Shown: piece after piece, positions 43,129 through 51,946 of the stretch
Layout: every line of letters begins with the position of its first letter
Numbering within the stretch: the first letter of the stretch is position 1
Assembly (NCBI GenBank): GCA_000472185.1
Contig: AVDB01000001.1
Location: 248,001-312,000, forward strand
From: Rhodobacteraceae bacterium HIMB11
Lineage (GTDB): Bacteria; Pseudomonadota; Alphaproteobacteria; Rhodobacterales; Rhodobacteraceae
Length of the DNA: 64,000 bases
Direction of reading: 5' to 3'
Notes under the pieces: generated by a model
Told to the model about the DNA's origin: nothing
Databases searched by the model: none
Seen by the model: only the letters and a program-made list of their open reading frames with translations
Made by a program: the position numbers and the translations under genes

Positions 43129-44728
43129 GGCGTGAATACCTTAGATGAGAGCGTCGAACAGATTTTGATCGTGTGTTCATGATGCGGGTTTGGCGATTTT
43201 TTAAGTAGAAACCAAAATTCGTTGATGCGTGTTTGTTTGCGAATTTTTCAGCCTTTATTTCCCGACGCTCTGCCGAAACACGTCGGACATGCAGGATCAG
43301 AACCCCAACAATCATCAGAAACAGGATAAATGCGATTGGACGATCGATGAAATCAAGGGGTTCTTTCACACGCGCCATTCCTGCACGCAGCTTTACTTCC
43401 ATAATACCACCCAACACCATTCCAAGGATAATGGGGACGACAGGCAGGCTAAGGCGTTTTAAGGCAAAACCAATTACCCCAAAAAGTGCCGCGATGATGC
43501 AATCCGTCATTGAATTGCGAAGCGAATACACCCCAACAAAGCTGAGCGTCAGGATGATGGCGCCCAAAAAGCGGTTAGGGATTTTTACCACGTTTATGAT
43601 GCTGTTCGTCGCAAAAATCAGAAAGACCAAGACCAGTACATTCAGGATCAAAAGCGCGATATAGAGCGCCACTACGAAATCCATTTGATTGGCGAACAAT
43701 TGCGGTCCAGGTACCACGTTGTGCACATAGAACACCGATAGCATCATGGCCGTTAACGCCTCACCAGGGATACCAAGAGCAAGCAGAGGCACCATGGCAG
43801 CAGCGGGCACAGCGTTATTCGCGGTTTCGGACGCGATTAAACCCTCGCTTGATCCGCGACCAAAATCCTCTGGCCGCTTTGAACTGCGCTGGGCATAGGA
43901 ATAACTTAGGAACTGTGCGGTGAATTCCCCGACACCTGGGATCATGCCCATTGTGACACCAAAACTGCCCGAAACGGCAGCGATGCGTGGGTGCTTGGCC
44001 AATTCGCGTAATCCCTGCAACATCCCACCACGCAGTTTTGTAAGGCGGATTTTTTCATCATCCCCGTTCAATAGATAAAATGCCTGAGAAAGCGCAAAAA
44101 GCCCCAAGACCACAACAATCAGATCAATGCCACCTGATAAAAATGACTGATCGAACGTGTATCGTTTTGTGTATTTCACGGGCTCAAGTCCCACTGTGTT
44201 CAGGAGTATCCCAAAACAAACGAGCGCGGCCGCGATTAAGGTTTGTCCACGGTGTACAACAATCACCAAAATCAATCCCAGTAGTGCAGCCAAGAATATT
44301 TCACGCGATCCAAATAGGGGCGCAATTTTTGCCAAAGTCGGCGCAAACAAAATCAGACAGATCACCGAAAACACACCCCCGAAAAATGACGCAGAATAGG
44401 CAAGGGACAGCGCGCGCCGCGCCTCTCCTCGGGTGGTCATGGGGAAGCCGTCATAGGTTGTTAATGCATTGACTGCGGTTCCTGGTGTATTGATGAGGAT
44501 CGCTGGGATCGCGCCGCCGTACATTGACGATCCGTAAATACCCAGCAATGTCGTTAAACCCACAATTGGATCCATGGAAAATGTCGCGGGCAATAGGATT
44601 GCAATTGCAACAGCAGGGCCGACACCTGGGATTGCGCCAATCACGACACCGCCGACAGATCCAACAAGCAGGGCAAGGATCACATCCCATCGCATCAGTA
44701 TTTCTAAGGCTGAAACTAAAACGTCCAT
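43118..44728 (-). CDS. tctA: tripartite tricarboxylate transporter permease TctA
   Basis: The 536-residue membrane protein has 11-12 hydrophobic segments and TctA signatures: VGSVGGVVIGAIPGVGPAVA near residue 20, then NTPGTAVNALTTYDGFPM, GVTMGMIPGVGEFTAQFLSY near residue 260 and LLALGIPGEALTAMML. It is the large permease of a secondary, binding-protein-dependent importer for carboxylated or other small anionic compounds. The C-terminal tail of about 45 basic residues is longer than usual, ends inside the next gene and may be partly dispensable. It follows tctB by eight bases. Confidence 0.92.
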   Translation of the reverse strand: MDVLVSALEILMRWDVILALLVGSVGGVVIGAIPGVGPAVAIAILLPATFSMDPIVGLTTLLGIYGSSMYGGAIPAILINTPGTAVNALTTYDGFPMTTRGEARRALSLAYSASFFGGVFSVICLILFAPTLAKIAPLFGSREIFLAALLGLILVIVVHRGQTLIAAALVCFGILLNTVGLEPVKYTKRYTFDQSFLSGGIDLIVVVLGLFALSQAFYLLNGDDEKIRLTKLRGGMLQGLRELAKHPRIAAVSGSFGVTMGMIPGVGEFTAQFLSYSYAQRSSKRPEDFGRGSSEGLIASETANNAVPAAAMVPLLALGIPGEALTAMMLSVFYVHNVVPGPQLFANQMDFVVALYIALLILNVLVLVFLIFATNSIINVVKIPNRFLGAIILTLSFVGVYSLRNSMTDCIIAALFGVIGFALKRLSLPVVPIILGMVLGGIMEVKLRAGMARVKEPLDFIDRPIAFILFLMIVGVLILHVRRVSAERREIKAEKFANKHASTNFGFYLKNRQTRIMNTRSKSVRRSHLRYSRRDK

Positions 44729-44736
44729 CGGTATCC

Positions 44737-45273
44737 TCAGAAATTAAGAATGAAGAAGCTGCGCAAGGCGTTTGGAAGGAACTCATAAATCGCACCACCT
44801 GGTATTTTTACCTCGAGGAACGATTTAAAAATAACGACAATACTGAAACCTATACAGGCGGCAAAGGTCATCATTTTTCTATTATGGTATCCTGCGCGAT
44901 ATGCAAGCGCAGGTAAAAATATGAGTGTGCTGATCAAATATCCTAGGTTTGGGACCACCCAAACATAAGCGATGAACCAGACACAGTATTCAATAACTTG
45001 TAACCACCGCTTGGCTTCTTGCAGATCAACGTGCAAAATCTTGCGCCGCGGCAGTCGCCACAAATGTAAGCCTGTGAAAAACACCATGCCCGTCAGGGCA
45101 ATCATTGGCCAAAGTCGGGGTTGGGCGGCAAATTTGGTTTTCTTGATCCACTTTGTTTGATCGCCCAATTGCGAAATGAGCAAGATCGATAAAGCCAAAA
45201 ACAGAAGCGCAAAAATCAATTGACCGCGAATGGGCCCTTTGAAACGACGCTCTTCAACGGAATCTCCGCGCAT
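44737..45273 (-). CDS. tctB: tripartite tricarboxylate transporter small permease TctB
   Basis: The 178-residue protein has four hydrophobic segments (GQLIFALLFLALSILLISQL, WPMIALTGMVFFTGLHLW, VIEYCVWFIAYVWVVPNLGY and FAACIGFSIVVIFKSFLEV), the size and plan of TctB. It forms the membrane complex with TctA and receives substrate from TctC. It lies between tctC and tctA, in the usual order for the family, and a hairpin in the gap to tctC could lower its level relative to the binding protein. Confidence 0.88.
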   Translation of the reverse strand: MRGDSVEERRFKGPIRGQLIFALLFLALSILLISQLGDQTKWIKKTKFAAQPRLWPMIALTGMVFFTGLHLWRLPRRKILHVDLQEAKRWLQVIEYCVWFIAYVWVVPNLGYLISTLIFLPALAYRAGYHNRKMMTFAACIGFSIVVIFKSFLEVKIPGGAIYEFLPNALRSFFILNF

Positions 45274-45295
45274 GTAACCTGCCCATGGTGGATGG

Positions 45296-45314
45296 GGTCG
45301 GGCAGGGCCCGACC
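45296..45314 (-). terminator. intercistronic hairpin between tctC and tctB
   Basis: GGTCGGGC-CCT-GCCCGACC on the minus strand forms eight G/C-rich pairs nine bases after the tctC stop. There is no U run, so it probably stabilises or attenuates rather than ends the message. Confidence 0.55.
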
Positions 45315-45322
45315 GCCTTTGT

Positions 45323-46264
45323 TTAATCTAGCAATGCACCGATGCGGTCCATGGTTGCAATGTCGTTTGCAACGCGTGCCGCACTGTCATCTGCACCTTG
45401 CCAATAAACCAATGCACCTGTTTCTTTGGCAACGGCTTGTGCGCGGTCTGACATTACAGTTTCTTTGGCGACTGCGATGATCTTATCGCGCACATCCTGT
45501 GGTGTTTCTTTGCGAACAAACAGTCCGTTCCACAATGCGATGTTCAGCGCTGGATCCAGTTCACCAATCGCTGGGGCATCTGGCACCAATGGAATGCGCG
45601 AATCTGTGATTGATGTCAGAACCTTAACACTATCCAAACATGGCAGGATCAGTTGAAGGGTTGTGTTGATCACATCCGCATCGCCAGAGGCCAACGTGTT
45701 ACAATCAAGTGCGTCAAATGCGGCGTCTGATCCCCACTCGAACCCTGCATTTTTTGCAAATGCTTTTGTAACTTGGGTCGGTGTCAATGGATCACCAAAG
45801 TGGCCAAGCGCAACATCGTTTGATTTTGCATATTCTGCCAGTTCTTGCATCGATGAATACGGCGCATCCCCTGCTGCTGCGATCACGAATGGGTAGGTCA
45901 AAAAGATACCAAGCGGGTCAAAGCGTTCGGGTGTCAGATCGTCGATCCCGATCTGGTGGCCGACAACAGGCACACCAATCACGAAAGAGCCGACCATGTA
46001 TCCATCTGCAGGTGCGTTCGCTACTTCAATCGCGCCTGGGAACGGTCCGCCACCGCCGCCTGGCTTGTTAACGACTGCTGCTGATGTTCCGTATGCTGCT
46101 TGGAAATCCTCGGCAATCATACGTGTCAGCACATCTTCCAAATCGCCTGGAGGCCATGGAACGACGAAAGTTACGGGTTTTTCTGGATATTCTGCCATTG
46201 CGGTGCCTGCCAACGCAGACATTGCAATTGCCGCTGCTCCGCAAAGCAGTTTCGTTGCGGTCAT
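45323..46264 (-). CDS. tctC: TctC-type substrate-binding protein
   Basis: The 313-residue periplasmic protein has a signal peptide (LLCGAAAIAMSALAGTAMA) and the Bug/TctC fold: YPEKPVTFVVPWPPGDLEDV after cleavage, the VVNKPGGGGGPFPGA loop near residue 68 and GHFGDPLTPTQVTKAFAK around residue 165. The usual GGxxD motif of citrate binders is altered (PGDLEDVLT), so the ligand differs. The start at 46264 has GGGAG upstream, and 37 bases further upstream lies the 13-base IclR-type palindrome. It heads the unit tctC-tctB-tctA-phospho-lyase-kinase-Tm-1. Confidence 0.9.
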   Translation of the reverse strand: MTATKLLCGAAAIAMSALAGTAMAEYPEKPVTFVVPWPPGDLEDVLTRMIAEDFQAAYGTSAAVVNKPGGGGGPFPGAIEVANAPADGYMVGSFVIGVPVVGHQIGIDDLTPERFDPLGIFLTYPFVIAAAGDAPYSSMQELAEYAKSNDVALGHFGDPLTPTQVTKAFAKNAGFEWGSDAAFDALDCNTLASGDADVINTTLQLILPCLDSVKVLTSITDSRIPLVPDAPAIGELDPALNIALWNGLFVRKETPQDVRDKIIAVAKETVMSDRAQAVAKETGALVYWQGADDSAARVANDIATMDRIGALLD

Positions 46265-46300
46265 AGTAGTCTCCCTGTTTACCATATCGGTTTATTATAT

Positions 46301-46313
46301 GAACCAATGGTTC
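46301..46313. promoter_or_regulatory. IclR-type operator GAACCA-A-TGGTTC
   Basis: A perfect 13-base palindrome in the divergent region between tctC and the IclR-family gene, in the size and form of IclR-family binding sites. It probably lets the regulator control both directions, including the catabolic genes. Confidence 0.6.
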
Positions 46314-46421
46314 TTTTTCAGATTGACAGAGCCCGCGTCTTTCTGTCAACAAAAAACAGGGCCAACCGAAAAAGACACAACAAATTCACCTATCGCCGAA
46401 CTAGCAGCAAGGGTAAATTCC

Positions 46422-47192
46422 ATGGGAACAACATCTAAAGCACTGAGTTTGCTTAGATTGTTTTCGGGTAGTCAGCCTGAAATCGGGTTGACCGAATTAT
46501 CGCGCCAATCGGGAATGAATAAGGCGACTGTTTATCGATTGATGAGTGATTTGGCAGAATATGGATTCGTGGAGCAAGTAGGTGCAGATCGCATGTATCG
46601 CATTGGTCCGGGTGTCATGCGATTAGCGGTTCTACGCGAAACAAGCGTTCCTTTGCGTAGTATCGCGAAAGAGCATGTGAGCGCCTTGGCCGAAGAGATT
46701 GGTGAGACTACACATGTGTCACAGGTATCCGGAGATGAATTGTCAACCCTGACATATGCCTACAGCACAAAGCACGGCACTCGGGTGACGATGGAGGACG
46801 CTGAACGTTTACCGTTTCATGCGACCAGTTCAGGGCTATCGGTTCTGGCTTATTCAAACGCAGCGTTGGTTGACTCTATTTTGTCCAAACCATTGGATAA
46901 ACGGACACCTCAAACCATCGTGGATCCGCAGCAGATTAGAGATGAACTAAAGCGTATTTCCTTGCGCGGGCATGCGGAATCCGTCAGCGGATTTGAACAA
47001 GATGTCCACAGTGTTGCGGCACCAATATTTGCAGGCGGTGCAACCGTCTGTGGTGCCTTGGCTATTGCTGCACCTGTGGGACGCGTGAATGGGGCGTTGC
47101 GATCCAGGATGATCGCGGCCGTGCAGGAACGCGCTCGAATGATTACCGAAATGATGGGTGGCGCGATGCCCGTGTCACCTGATTCAGCCTAA
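46422..47192 (+). CDS. IclR family transcriptional regulator
   Basis: The 256-residue protein has an N-terminal winged helix (KALSLLRLFSGSQPEIGLTE and then LSRQSGMNKATVYRLMSDL, residues 5-55) and a C-terminal effector domain with ETTHVSQVSGDEL and LRGHAESVSGFEQDVHSVAA. IclR regulators of this kind sense aromatic or aliphatic acids. The ATG at 46422 has AAGGG nine bases upstream; the open frame extends to 45996, but the upper part is antisense to tctC and holds the operator. It is divergent from tctC and is followed by an omega-transaminase gene 18 bases downstream, so it likely controls both. Confidence 0.9.
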   Translation: MGTTSKALSLLRLFSGSQPEIGLTELSRQSGMNKATVYRLMSDLAEYGFVEQVGADRMYRIGPGVMRLAVLRETSVPLRSIAKEHVSALAEEIGETTHVSQVSGDELSTLTYAYSTKHGTRVTMEDAERLPFHATSSGLSVLAYSNAALVDSILSKPLDKRTPQTIVDPQQIRDELKRISLRGHAESVSGFEQDVHSVAAPIFAGGATVCGALAIAAPVGRVNGALRSRMIAAVQERARMITEMMGGAMPVSPDSA

Positions 47193-47210
47193 CGTGAAGG
47201 AGGCGCTTCG

Positions 47211-48563
47211 ATGAAAGATTCAAATTATTTGAAAGAGCGGAATGCAAAGTCGATTTGGCATCCTATGGCGCATCCTACCGATAGCCTTAATAACCCCCCA
47301 ACCATTGTTACAGAGGCTGAGGGGACGAGCATTTCCGATGTCGATGGTCATCAGGTCGTTGATGCGGTTGGCGGTTTGTGGAACGTGAACCTTGGGTATT
47401 CATGTGAACCCGTAAAGGCCGCAATCGCAAACCAGTTGGATCGCCTTCCCTACTATTCGATTTTTCGGGGAACGTCGAATGATTGTGTCATCGAACTGGG
47501 TGACATGTTACAAGATTTCTTTGCCCCTGACGGATTAACGCGGGCATTTTATACCTCTGGTGGATCAGATTCGGTTGAAACGGCGCTGCGGCTTTCGCGA
47601 CAATACCATAAGATCAAAGGGCAAGAAGCGCGTACGAAATATCTGTCGTTGAAAAAGGGGTATCACGGTACGCATTTCGGCGGCGCATCTGTAAACGGAA
47701 ATGCGAATTTTCGCACCGCCTACGAACCGCTGATGCCGGGATGTTTTCATATTCCCGCGCCCTATACCTATCGCAATCCGTTTAATGAAACGGACCCAGA
47801 ACGCCTTGCGCAGTTATGTTTGCAAGCGCTAGAGGATGAAATTGCATTTCAAGGTGCCAATACGATTGCCGCGCTGATAATGGAGCCAATTTTGGGCGCA
47901 GGGGGCGTTATTCCGCCACACGAAAGCTTTATGCCAGGCGTTCGCAAAATCTGTGATCAACACGGCATCCTTCTGATCGCGGACGAGGTTATCACGGCCT
48001 TTGGGCGCACAGGGAGTTGGACAGGTTCACGTCACTGGGGTGTTAAACCTGATTTCATGTGCACGGCCAAGGCGATCACCAATGGATATTTTCCCTTTGG
48101 CGCGGTTATGATTGCAGATCATGTTGTTGAAGTGTTTGAGAGGGATACCGAGGGCAAAGCCGCCATTGGGCATGGTTATACGTATTCTGGCCATCCAGTT
48201 GGGGCCGCAGCGGCAATTGCATGTGTGACGGAAACACTGCGTTTGAATGTGAAAGACAACGCCGCCGCGCGTGGTCAGCAGTTGTTTGAAGGTCTGCAAA
48301 AACTGTATGATGACTTTGACGTGATTGGGGATGTACGTGGCGGACACGGTTTGATGTGCGCACTTGAACTCGTATCCGACCGTACAACGAAAAAACCAAT
48401 TGATAAGGCGACACCAGTTAAGTTGCAAAAGGCCGCCTATGAAAGTGGTGCAATGATCCGCGTATCGGGACCGAATGTCATTTTGTCACCCCCCTTGGTT
48501 CTGACGGCTGAGGACGTGGATACAATTTTGGCGGCATTGCGGTCTGGGTTTCAATCACTCTAG
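47211..48563 (+). CDS. class III aminotransferase (omega-transaminase-like)
   Basis: The 450-residue PLP enzyme shows a class III aminotransferase pattern: DAVGGLWNVNLGYS near residue 52, FYTSGGSDSVETALRLSRQY near residue 120 where the GG-S-D-S is the phosphate-binding turn, LLIADEVITAFGRTGSW and the Lys loop CTAKAITNGYFPFGAV near residue 290. Members move amino groups from beta-alanine, taurine or aromatic amines to pyruvate. The start has GGAGG upstream and follows the IclR gene by 18 bases. In this setting it could deaminate an arylethylamine to the aldehyde. Its 3' end overlaps that of hpaR. Confidence 0.82.
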   Translation: MKDSNYLKERNAKSIWHPMAHPTDSLNNPPTIVTEAEGTSISDVDGHQVVDAVGGLWNVNLGYSCEPVKAAIANQLDRLPYYSIFRGTSNDCVIELGDMLQDFFAPDGLTRAFYTSGGSDSVETALRLSRQYHKIKGQEARTKYLSLKKGYHGTHFGGASVNGNANFRTAYEPLMPGCFHIPAPYTYRNPFNETDPERLAQLCLQALEDEIAFQGANTIAALIMEPILGAGGVIPPHESFMPGVRKICDQHGILLIADEVITAFGRTGSWTGSRHWGVKPDFMCTAKAITNGYFPFGAVMIADHVVEVFERDTEGKAAIGHGYTYSGHPVGAAAAIACVTETLRLNVKDNAAARGQQLFEGLQKLYDDFDVIGDVRGGHGLMCALELVSDRTTKKPIDKATPVKLQKAAYESGAMIRVSGPNVILSPPLVLTAEDVDTILAALRSGFQSL

Positions 48564-48983
48564 ATCGCGCAGATCATCAAGAATATCTAACAGCGTTTCA
48601 AACCGCCGTGGGCCAAGTTTATCGCGAATTTGCGCGGCAATTTCGGCGGCTTTTGCGGCATTATCATTGATGATCGCCTGACCCGAATCTGTGATTTTGA
48701 TCACTGTGCGTCTGCGATCATTTCGGTGTTCGCGTCTTTCCACCAGTCCTTTTTGCGCCATGGATTGGACGATCCGTGTTTGACTGGGCAGCAAAAGAGC
48801 CGCATGTTTGGCCAGTTGAGAGGGTTCCAACGCACCATGTTCGTCCAAAACCCGCAAAACACGCCACTGTTGTTCGGTCAGGCCACTTTCGCTCAACATT
48901 TGACGAATTGGGGTCATCACATTTTCACGTGCTCGAATAAGCGCGATTGGCAATGACCGTTGTGTTGAGGGTAGCTGCTTCAT
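48555..48983 (-). CDS. hpaR: homoprotocatechuate degradation regulator HpaR (MarR family)
   Basis: The 142-residue MarR-type protein has a winged-helix core, SGLTEQQWRVLRVLDEHGAL at about residues 33-52, followed by LAKHAALLLPSQTRIVQSM and the wing GLVERREHRNDRRRTVIKI, and matches HpaR, which represses the 4-hydroxyphenylacetate/homoprotocatechuate operon until the aromatic acid binds. It is divergent from hpaF, and a palindrome TTAACATGTTAA lies between them. The assignment rests on both sequence pattern and the adjacent hpa genes. Confidence 0.9.
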   Translation of the reverse strand: MKQLPSTQRSLPIALIRARENVMTPIRQMLSESGLTEQQWRVLRVLDEHGALEPSQLAKHAALLLPSQTRIVQSMAQKGLVERREHRNDRRRTVIKITDSGQAIINDNAAKAAEIAAQIRDKLGPRRFETLLDILDDLRDLE

Positions 48984-49022
48984 AGCTGCATAATAACGAT
49001 TGACTCAATTGATGCAATATAT

Positions 49023-49034
49023 TTAACATGTTAA
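49023..49034. promoter_or_regulatory. palindrome TTAACATGTTAA, candidate HpaR operator
   Basis: A perfect 12-base palindrome in the 76-base divergent gap between hpaR and hpaF, flanked by GCAAT (49014) and ATTGC (49037) in nearly symmetric positions. This is the expected place for a MarR-family repressor of both promoters. Confidence 0.55.
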
Positions 49035-49059
49035 TGATTGCGATGTTAAGGATATTTCA

Positions 49060-49443
49060 ATGCCGCACTTGATGATTGATTATTCAGCGAATGTTGAACC
49101 AGACGTGGACGTGGGCGCATTATGTGACACTCTTCGAGACGTCGCGGCGTCGATAGATGCATTCCCATTGGCAGGAGTAAAGGTGCGCGCGGTGCGGGTT
49201 GACCATTATGCGATTGCAGATGGAAATCCCGAACATGGGTTTATCGATATTTCCATTCGTATCCGCGAAGGTCGTGATATGCAAACCAAGCAAAATGCAG
49301 CCCAGAAAATATTTGACGCGGCCAATGAATTTGTTGCGGACGTTATGCAGCGCCGATCGCTGGCGTTGTCCCTAGAGCTGCGCGATATCGATGCAGCGCT
49401 TTCACCCAAATTTGGATCAATCCGAAAATACCTGGAGCTATAA
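49060..49443 (+). CDS. hpaF: 5-carboxymethyl-2-hydroxymuconate delta-isomerase
   Basis: HpaF (CHMI) isomerises 5-carboxymethyl-2-hydroxymuconate in homoprotocatechuate breakdown, with the N-terminal proline as general base. The 127-residue product begins MPHLMIDYSANVE, so Pro2 is present after Met removal, and contains HYAIADGNPEHGFIDISIRI and the C-terminal ELRDIDAALSPKFGSIRKYL typical of the family. AAGGATATTTCA precedes the ATG. It is the first gene of the hpa operon and is directly joined to hpaE. Confidence 0.94.
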   Translation: MPHLMIDYSANVEPDVDVGALCDTLRDVAASIDAFPLAGVKVRAVRVDHYAIADGNPEHGFIDISIRIREGRDMQTKQNAAQKIFDAANEFVADVMQRRSLALSLELRDIDAALSPKFGSIRKYLEL

Positions 49444-50958
49444 ATGTCAGATTTAACTTCGAGTTTAGAAAAACTATCTGGATACCTTGAACGTTTTAAA
49501 TCGACAGGTGTGTCGCACCATATCAATGGTAAAAATCTTTGGTCCAAAAGCGGTGATACATTTCAATCTGTTTCACCAGTTGATGAATCCTTTATTTGCG
49601 ATGTTGCCAAAGGGGGTGCCGAAGAAATCGCATTGGCAGCTGACGCTGCGAAAAACGCGTTTCCTGCATGGCGTGATCTAACGGGAACCGAGAGGAAAAA
49701 AATCCTACACAAGATCGCGGATGGTATCGTTGCCCGCGCTGAAGAGATCGCATTGTGTGAAAGTTGGGACACAGGACAACCTATTCGATTTATGGCCAAG
49801 GCCGCGATCCGTGGTGCCGAGAATTTTCGGTTTTTTGCTGATCGTGCACCTGCGGCGCGCGATGGCCAAAGCCTGCCTTCTCCAACGCTTATGAATGTGA
49901 CAACGCGTGTTCCAATTGGCCCTGTAGGTGTCATTACGCCATGGAATACACCCTTTATGCTGTCCACATGGAAAATCGCGCCCGCATTGGCCGCAGGTTG
50001 TACCGTTGTTCACAAACCCGCAGAGCTAAGTCCAATAACAGCCAGCATTCTGATGGAGATTGCAAAGGACGCAGGTTTGCCAGATGGGGTTTGGAATTTG
50101 GTAAATGGAATTGGTGAAGAGGCAGGCAAAGCCCTGTGCGAACACCCAGATATCAAGGCGATTGCATTTGTCGGCGAAAGCCGTACGGGCAGCCAAATCA
50201 TGAAACAGGGTGCAGATACATTAAAGCGCGTTCACTTTGAACTGGGGGGTAAAAACCCTGTCGTTGTATTTGATGATGCGGATTTGGACCGCGCGTTGGA
50301 TGCAGCGATATTTATGATTTATTCGTTGAATGGCGAACGTTGTACGTCGTCGTCCCGCTTGTTGGTCCAAGATACGATTGCAGATGCGTTCGAGGCGAAA
50401 TTGATTGAACGCGTAAATGCGATCAAGGTTGGTCACCCCCTTGATCCATTGACCGAAGTTGGCCCCCTTATTCACACCGCCCACTTTAACAAAGTTTCCT
50501 CTTACTTTGATATTGCAAAGACAGATGGAGCAACAATCGCAGCAGGTGGTGCGCGTGACGGTGATGTTGGATTTTTTGTGAAACCAACCCTGTTCACTCA
50601 TGCGACAAACGATATGCGTATCGCGCAAGAGGAAATCTTTGGCCCTGTCTTAACATCCATTCGGTTCACCGATGAAGATCAGGCGTTACAGATGGCCAAT
50701 GATGTGAATTATGGCTTAACGGGCTATATCTGGACCAATGATCTGACCCGAGCACTGCGATTTAGTGATAAGTTAGAAGCGGGTATGATTTGGGTAAATT
50801 CGGAAAACGTGCGACACCTGCCCACACCCTTTGGTGGTGTTAAGGCCAGTGGCATTGGTCGTGATGGCGGCGATTGGTCGTTTGAGTTTTATATGGAACA
50901 AAAGCATATCGGATTTGCGACGGGGTCGCATACTATCCCAAAATTAGGAAAACTGTAA
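49444..50958 (+). CDS. hpaE: 5-carboxymethyl-2-hydroxymuconate semialdehyde dehydrogenase
   Basis: HpaE oxidises the ring-cleavage product of homoprotocatechuate with NAD+. The 504-residue aldehyde dehydrogenase shows GPVGVITPWNTPFMLSTWKI near residue 157, the catalytic Glu region HFELGGKNPVVVFDDADLD near residue 262 and the catalytic Cys in NGERCTSSSRLLVQD near residue 300, plus QEEIFGPVLTSIRF near the C-terminus. It starts one base after the hpaF stop and its stop shares a base with the hpaD start. Close match to known HpaE proteins in length and order. Confidence 0.94.
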   Translation: MSDLTSSLEKLSGYLERFKSTGVSHHINGKNLWSKSGDTFQSVSPVDESFICDVAKGGAEEIALAADAAKNAFPAWRDLTGTERKKILHKIADGIVARAEEIALCESWDTGQPIRFMAKAAIRGAENFRFFADRAPAARDGQSLPSPTLMNVTTRVPIGPVGVITPWNTPFMLSTWKIAPALAAGCTVVHKPAELSPITASILMEIAKDAGLPDGVWNLVNGIGEEAGKALCEHPDIKAIAFVGESRTGSQIMKQGADTLKRVHFELGGKNPVVVFDDADLDRALDAAIFMIYSLNGERCTSSSRLLVQDTIADAFEAKLIERVNAIKVGHPLDPLTEVGPLIHTAHFNKVSSYFDIAKTDGATIAAGGARDGDVGFFVKPTLFTHATNDMRIAQEEIFGPVLTSIRFTDEDQALQMANDVNYGLTGYIWTNDLTRALRFSDKLEAGMIWVNSENVRHLPTPFGGVKASGIGRDGGDWSFEFYMEQKHIGFATGSHTIPKLGKL

Positions 50959-51938
50959 TGCCCGTACCAGCACCCAATTTAAATCCCGATTTCAATATCG
51001 TCCGATTAAGTCATGTGGAATATAACGTACGCGATCTTGCTGCATCGCGGGCGTTTTATGTAGACACCCTTGGCCTGCAGGTCACACATGAAACAGAGGA
51101 CGCCATATACCTGCGCGCGATGGAGGAACGTGGCCACCACTGTATCCATCTGATTAAATCTGATGCGGCATCTGTCGGCGTCTTGGGGTTTAAGGTTTGG
51201 GAAGACGCGGATCTGGACCGCCTAAGCGATTTTTTTACAGAACGGGGGCTACCTGTTGAATGGATCGAGAAACCGTTTTTCGGTCGTATTTTACGGTCGC
51301 GCGATCCATGGGGAATACCACTTGAATTTTATGCCAAGATGGAACGTCTGGCCCCGATCCATCAAAAATATGCGCTGTATCGGGGGGTCAAACCCTTACG
51401 AATTGACCACTTCAATATGTTTTCCAGCGATGTTGATGCATCCGTTAATTTTTATAACGACATGGGTTTTCGCGTCACGGAATATACCGAAGACAGCGAA
51501 ACAGGTCGCCTATGGGCGGCGTGGATGCACCGTAAGGGTGGCGTGCACGACATTGCATTTACAAATGGCATTGGCCCCCGGCTTCATCACAGTGCGTTTT
51601 GGGTGCCGACACCGCTGAACATCATTGACTTGTTGGATTTGATGTCGACCACGGGATATGTCGCCAACATTGAACGCGGTCCTGGTCGTCATGGTATTTC
51701 AAATGCCTTCTTTTTGTATGTGCGTGACCCTGATGGCCACCGCATTGAAATCTATTGCAGTGATTATCAAACCGTTGATCCAGATTTGGAGCCCATTAAA
51801 TGGGATTTAACCGATCCTCAGCGTCAAACATTATGGGGTGCCGCCGCACCGAAATCATGGTTTGAGGAGGGCAGCCTATTTGATGGCGCAACCCCCGTTG
51901 ACCCTGTGTTAAAAGCGCAGCCCATAATCGCACCATAG
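50958..51938 (+). CDS. hpaD: homoprotocatechuate 2,3-dioxygenase, VOC (type I) family
   Basis: HpaD opens the ring of 3,4-dihydroxyphenylacetate next to the hydroxyl groups using O2. The 326-residue product consists of two VOC modules: an N-terminal one (VRLSHVEYNVRDLAASRAFY) and a catalytic C-terminal one with His in KPLRIDHFNMFSS (near 149), His in GPRLHHSAFWVPT (near 208) and Glu in GHRIEIYCSDY (near 260), matching the 2-His-1-carboxylate metal site of the Brevibacterium-type enzyme. E. coli HpaD is of the unrelated LigB type. It starts on the last base of the hpaE stop. Confidence 0.93.
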   Translation: MPVPAPNLNPDFNIVRLSHVEYNVRDLAASRAFYVDTLGLQVTHETEDAIYLRAMEERGHHCIHLIKSDAASVGVLGFKVWEDADLDRLSDFFTERGLPVEWIEKPFFGRILRSRDPWGIPLEFYAKMERLAPIHQKYALYRGVKPLRIDHFNMFSSDVDASVNFYNDMGFRVTEYTEDSETGRLWAAWMHRKGGVHDIAFTNGIGPRLHHSAFWVPTPLNIIDLLDLMSTTGYVANIERGPGRHGISNAFFLYVRDPDGHRIEIYCSDYQTVDPDLEPIKWDLTDPQRQTLWGAAAPKSWFEEGSLFDGATPVDPVLKAQPIIAP

Positions 51939-51946
51939 GATCAGAT

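Noticed and set aside
45996-46421. N-terminal extension of the IclR regulator
   Set aside because: This part is antisense to tctC, includes the tctC promoter and operator, and adds residues not found in the family.
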